Positions 13,244 through 14,666 of a stretch of DNA of 14,666 nucleotides are shown here, one piece after another. Positions within the stretch are counted from its first letter, which is position 1. Each line of letters begins with the position of its first letter. Source of the DNA: CAVBBU01 sp963593765 (lineage in GTDB: Bacteria; Bacillota; Clostridia; Lachnospirales; Lachnospiraceae); NCBI GenBank assembly GCA_963593765.1, contig CAVBBU010000049.1, forward strand, positions 1-14,666, written 5' to 3'. The notes under the pieces are model-generated. The model ran no database searches. It saw only the letters and a list, made by a program, of their open reading frames with translations, and had not been told where the DNA came from. Position numbers and translations under genes: made by a program.

Positions 13244-14272
13244 TTAGTTATACTGCTTTAGCATCTCCTGCATCTTCTCTAATGCTCTTGCATCTACATC
13301 ATCATTACGCTCGCTCATGTTATGAAATCTGTTTTGCTGCTTTGGCTTTGCATTAATTACATTGCCCTCTTTTTTGTGCTCTGAATCCAGCCTTTTAATA
13401 TCATCTAATGTTCTAACTCCTGCCTTGCTCCATGCAGCTAATATCTTGTCAGCATATTTAAAGTCTGGCTTGTGTGCACCAAGAATAGTTCTTTTACATG
13501 CTTCTTCTATTATATTATCTGAGAACATATATGTCTTGTACCATTTTAGTATAATCTCTGCTTCAACAGGAGTTGCGGCTCTGCTAATTCCAAATGCCTT
13601 GAAAACATTATATACCTCTTTAGTATATATGCTTCCCTCCTGCTTTGCCTTTTCAACTGTAAGTATTCCCTTGCTATGCCAGTCAAGTGCAACCTTTTCA
13701 AAATATCTTGTAGACCTTTTACTATATGTCGCACAGTATTCTGCTAGGTATTCCAGCAAGTCCTTAGACATACCTAGGTTATCATATAGATATGCTATTC
13801 TTTCTACATCAGTTGGCTTTAGACCTACCTTCCAAAGCTTTTGTACTATATATATAAGCTCTGAAAAGTTATCATCTGAGTCAAGCTTTGCTATGTCTGC
13901 TCTTGGTCTATTATCAGGATCATATATGACACTTTTTTCTTTTACAACTTCCTTATTTTGTGCCTCTGCAATATAGACTATATTATCCTTTGGCTCGCCT
14001 ATACCTTGCACTGCCATCGTGCCATCTAAATCTTCCTTTTCACATATAAGCTGCTGCCTAACCCAGTATGCTATTCCACGTCTTACATCTGCTTCTAGCA
14101 TGTCGAGGTCATCTGCTATATTCTCTACATTCACATCTTCATCAGCATGTCTAAGTATATAAAGATATATCTTTATATACTCTCCGTTAGCCTTAGACAT
14201 ATATTTATCTATAAATTCATTAGCGACAAGTGTCGCAGCTGGAATGTTTATGCTTCTAAATTCAAATCTCAT
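13244..14272 (-). CDS. dnaD: DnaD-family replication initiation/primosome protein
   Basis: A DnaD/DnaB-type primosome protein that remodels DNA and helps recruit the helicase loader. Taking the start at 14272, it is 342 residues. A winged-helix domain lies at about 28-78 (EYIKIYLYILRH to AYWVRQQLI). Two tandem DnaB_2-type domains follow: 136-210 with a GLKPTDVERIAYLYDNLGMS core and FEKVALDWHSKGI, and 218-295 with YNVFKAFGIS and ILAAWSKAGVRTLDDI. A basic/Asn-Gln tail ends the protein. The start is supported by GAGG nine bases upstream and by the MRFEF opening; a GTG 17 codons earlier has no ribosome binding site. It heads the seven-gene operon and is followed 10 bases later by the helicase loader. 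Confidence 0.9.
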   Translation of the reverse strand: MRFEFRSINIPAATLVANEFIDKYMSKANGEYIKIYLYILRHADEDVNVENIADDLDMLEADVRRGIAYWVRQQLICEKEDLDGTMAVQGIGEPKDNIVYIAEAQNKEVVKEKSVIYDPDNRPRADIAKLDSDDNFSELIYIVQKLWKVGLKPTDVERIAYLYDNLGMSKDLLEYLAEYCATYSKRSTRYFEKVALDWHSKGILTVEKAKQEGSIYTKEVYNVFKAFGISRAATPVEAEIILKWYKTYMFSDNIIEEACKRTILGAHKPDFKYADKILAAWSKAGVRTLDDIKRLDSEHKKEGNVINAKPKQQNRFHNMSERNDDVDARALEKMQEMLKQYN

Positions 14273-14355
14273 ATGCTTATGCCTCGTTTCTTGTGTAATA
14301 TGTTTAAAGCTGGGTGCTTGCACTAGCTAATATTATGTAGTTGTAGTAGGGTGTA

Positions 14356-14384
14356 TATATATACAGCTTTCTCCAACCCACCAA
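14356..14384 (-). promoter_or_regulatory. Weak candidate promoter of the dnaD operon
   Basis: On the minus strand TTGGTG (14384-14379) and TATATA (14361-14356) are separated by 17 bases. Both boxes are poor matches, and an alternative -10, CATAAT, lies nearer dnaD. It is offered because a promoter must exist between the repeat element and dnaD unless transcription reads in from beyond the window. Confidence 0.25.
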
Positions 14385-14411
14385 ATCATTTCCTTGTGTA
14401 AATACTAGCCT

Positions 14412-14560
14412 CGCCCCTCGAGCAGACACATATGTATAATGCGGGGCATGTGCGAGGCCGGTTCTTAGCCTGTGTATTTTACAGGCTTAGAACCGCTGCA
14501 CCGAGCACTAGAGTGCGAACGTACCCGCATTATATGTATGTGCTGCGAAGAAAGGGGCGT
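14412..14560. repeat. Long imperfect inverted repeat (palindromic repeat element, full copy)
   Basis: Outer arms: CGCCCC near 14412 matches the complement of GGGGCG at 14554-14559, and the 14422-14444 arm (GCAG, CACATA, TATAATGCGGG) matches the complement of the 14525-14550 arm. A central stem of 14 bp with one mismatch, GGTTCTTAGCCTGT (14460-14473) and ACAGGCTTAGAACC (14481-14494), closes on the 7-base loop GTATTTT. The right side also contains the mini-palindrome GCACTAGAGTGC (14505-14516). The right half recurs at 1-50. It could fold as one long hairpin in DNA or RNA. No transposase gene is inside. Confidence 0.7.
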
Positions 14561-14666
14561 TAAATCACTTTACAATTTAACACCGAATCAGAGTATGCAC
14601 CGTTCGGTATCATATCTTTGAAGTTATATTAACACAAAGAGCAATGCAATAGAACTTTGTTTCAAA

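Larger units (their letters stand above)
14324..14666. other. Non-coding region with palindromic repeat element
   Basis: No gene is visible. The part nearest dnaD should hold the operon promoter. The middle, 14412-14560, is an imperfect long inverted repeat described separately. The last 100 bases contain small hairpins: ACCGAA (14582-14587) with TTCGGT (14603-14608), and ACAAAG (14634-14639) with CTTTGT (14655-14660). No T-tract terminator or tRNA is seen. Confidence 0.5.

Noticed and set aside
13362..13976. Open frame of 204 codons on the plus strand inside dnaD
   Set aside because: It is antisense to dnaD with low-complexity Ser/Leu composition and no recognisable domain.
14273..14323. 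GTG start for dnaD 17 codons upstream
   Set aside because: No ribosome binding site before the GTG; the ATG at 14272 has GAGG at a suitable distance.
1..14666. CRISPR array, tRNA or rRNA gene, reverse transcriptase, transposase or integrase
   Set aside because: I looked for regularly spaced repeats, tRNA cloverleaf features and characteristic motifs of these proteins and saw none in the window.

Overview
The window looks like chromosomal DNA of a low-to-moderate GC Firmicute, most likely an anaerobic member of the Clostridia. The reasons are AGGAGG-type ribosome binding sites, sigma-A promoters, a CIRCE heat-shock operator, a DnaD/DnaI-type replication loading pair, a zinc-ribbon S18, a class 3 ProRS, a DUF951 protein, and a surface protein with choline-binding-like repeats. 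Genus cannot be fixed from the sequence alone. Almost all genes are on the minus strand; only hsp20 and aroK are on the plus strand.

Layout. Positions 1-408 are non-coding and contain several perfect or near-perfect stem-loops. The first 50 bases are one half of a palindromic repeat that recurs in the same orientation at about 14508-14560. A large secreted surface protein (409-2736, minus) follows; it has a DUF6273-type domain, cysteine-pair segments and C-terminal cell-wall-binding repeats. The 306-base gap 2737-3042 carries two divergent promoters. The surface-protein promoter has a run of nine Gs between its -35 and -10 boxes. The hsp20 promoter is overlapped by a CIRCE operator. hsp20 (3043-3507) and the rpsF-ssb-rpsR operon (4740 down to 3630) converge on back-to-back hairpin terminators. 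rpsF and aroK (4887-5411) diverge from a shared promoter region. aroK converges on and overlaps the last codons of a DUF951 gene, which lies 2 bases downstream of a sirtuin gene.

Positions 14272 down to 6421 hold a compact seven-gene minus-strand cluster, dnaD-dnaC/dnaI-prs-proS-cca-DUF2156-Eis-like acetyltransferase, with gaps of only 3-27 bases. It links helicase loading, PRPP supply, tRNA charging and CCA addition, and two acyltransferase-fold proteins. It ends in a candidate terminator that shares bases with the sirtuin promoter. The last 340 bases are non-coding and contain the complete copy of the palindromic repeat.

The most interesting region is the surface-protein locus. Its promoter architecture suggests on/off switching by G-tract slippage. 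Inside the gene, the codons just after the WLRSP motif form a GC-rich patch rich in NNC codons (AAC, TAC, AGC, TTC, ATC). That is what a diversity-generating retroelement target or a recombined cassette would look like. Together this suggests a surface antigen whose expression and sequence can both vary, but this is inference: no reverse transcriptase or template repeat is present in the window.
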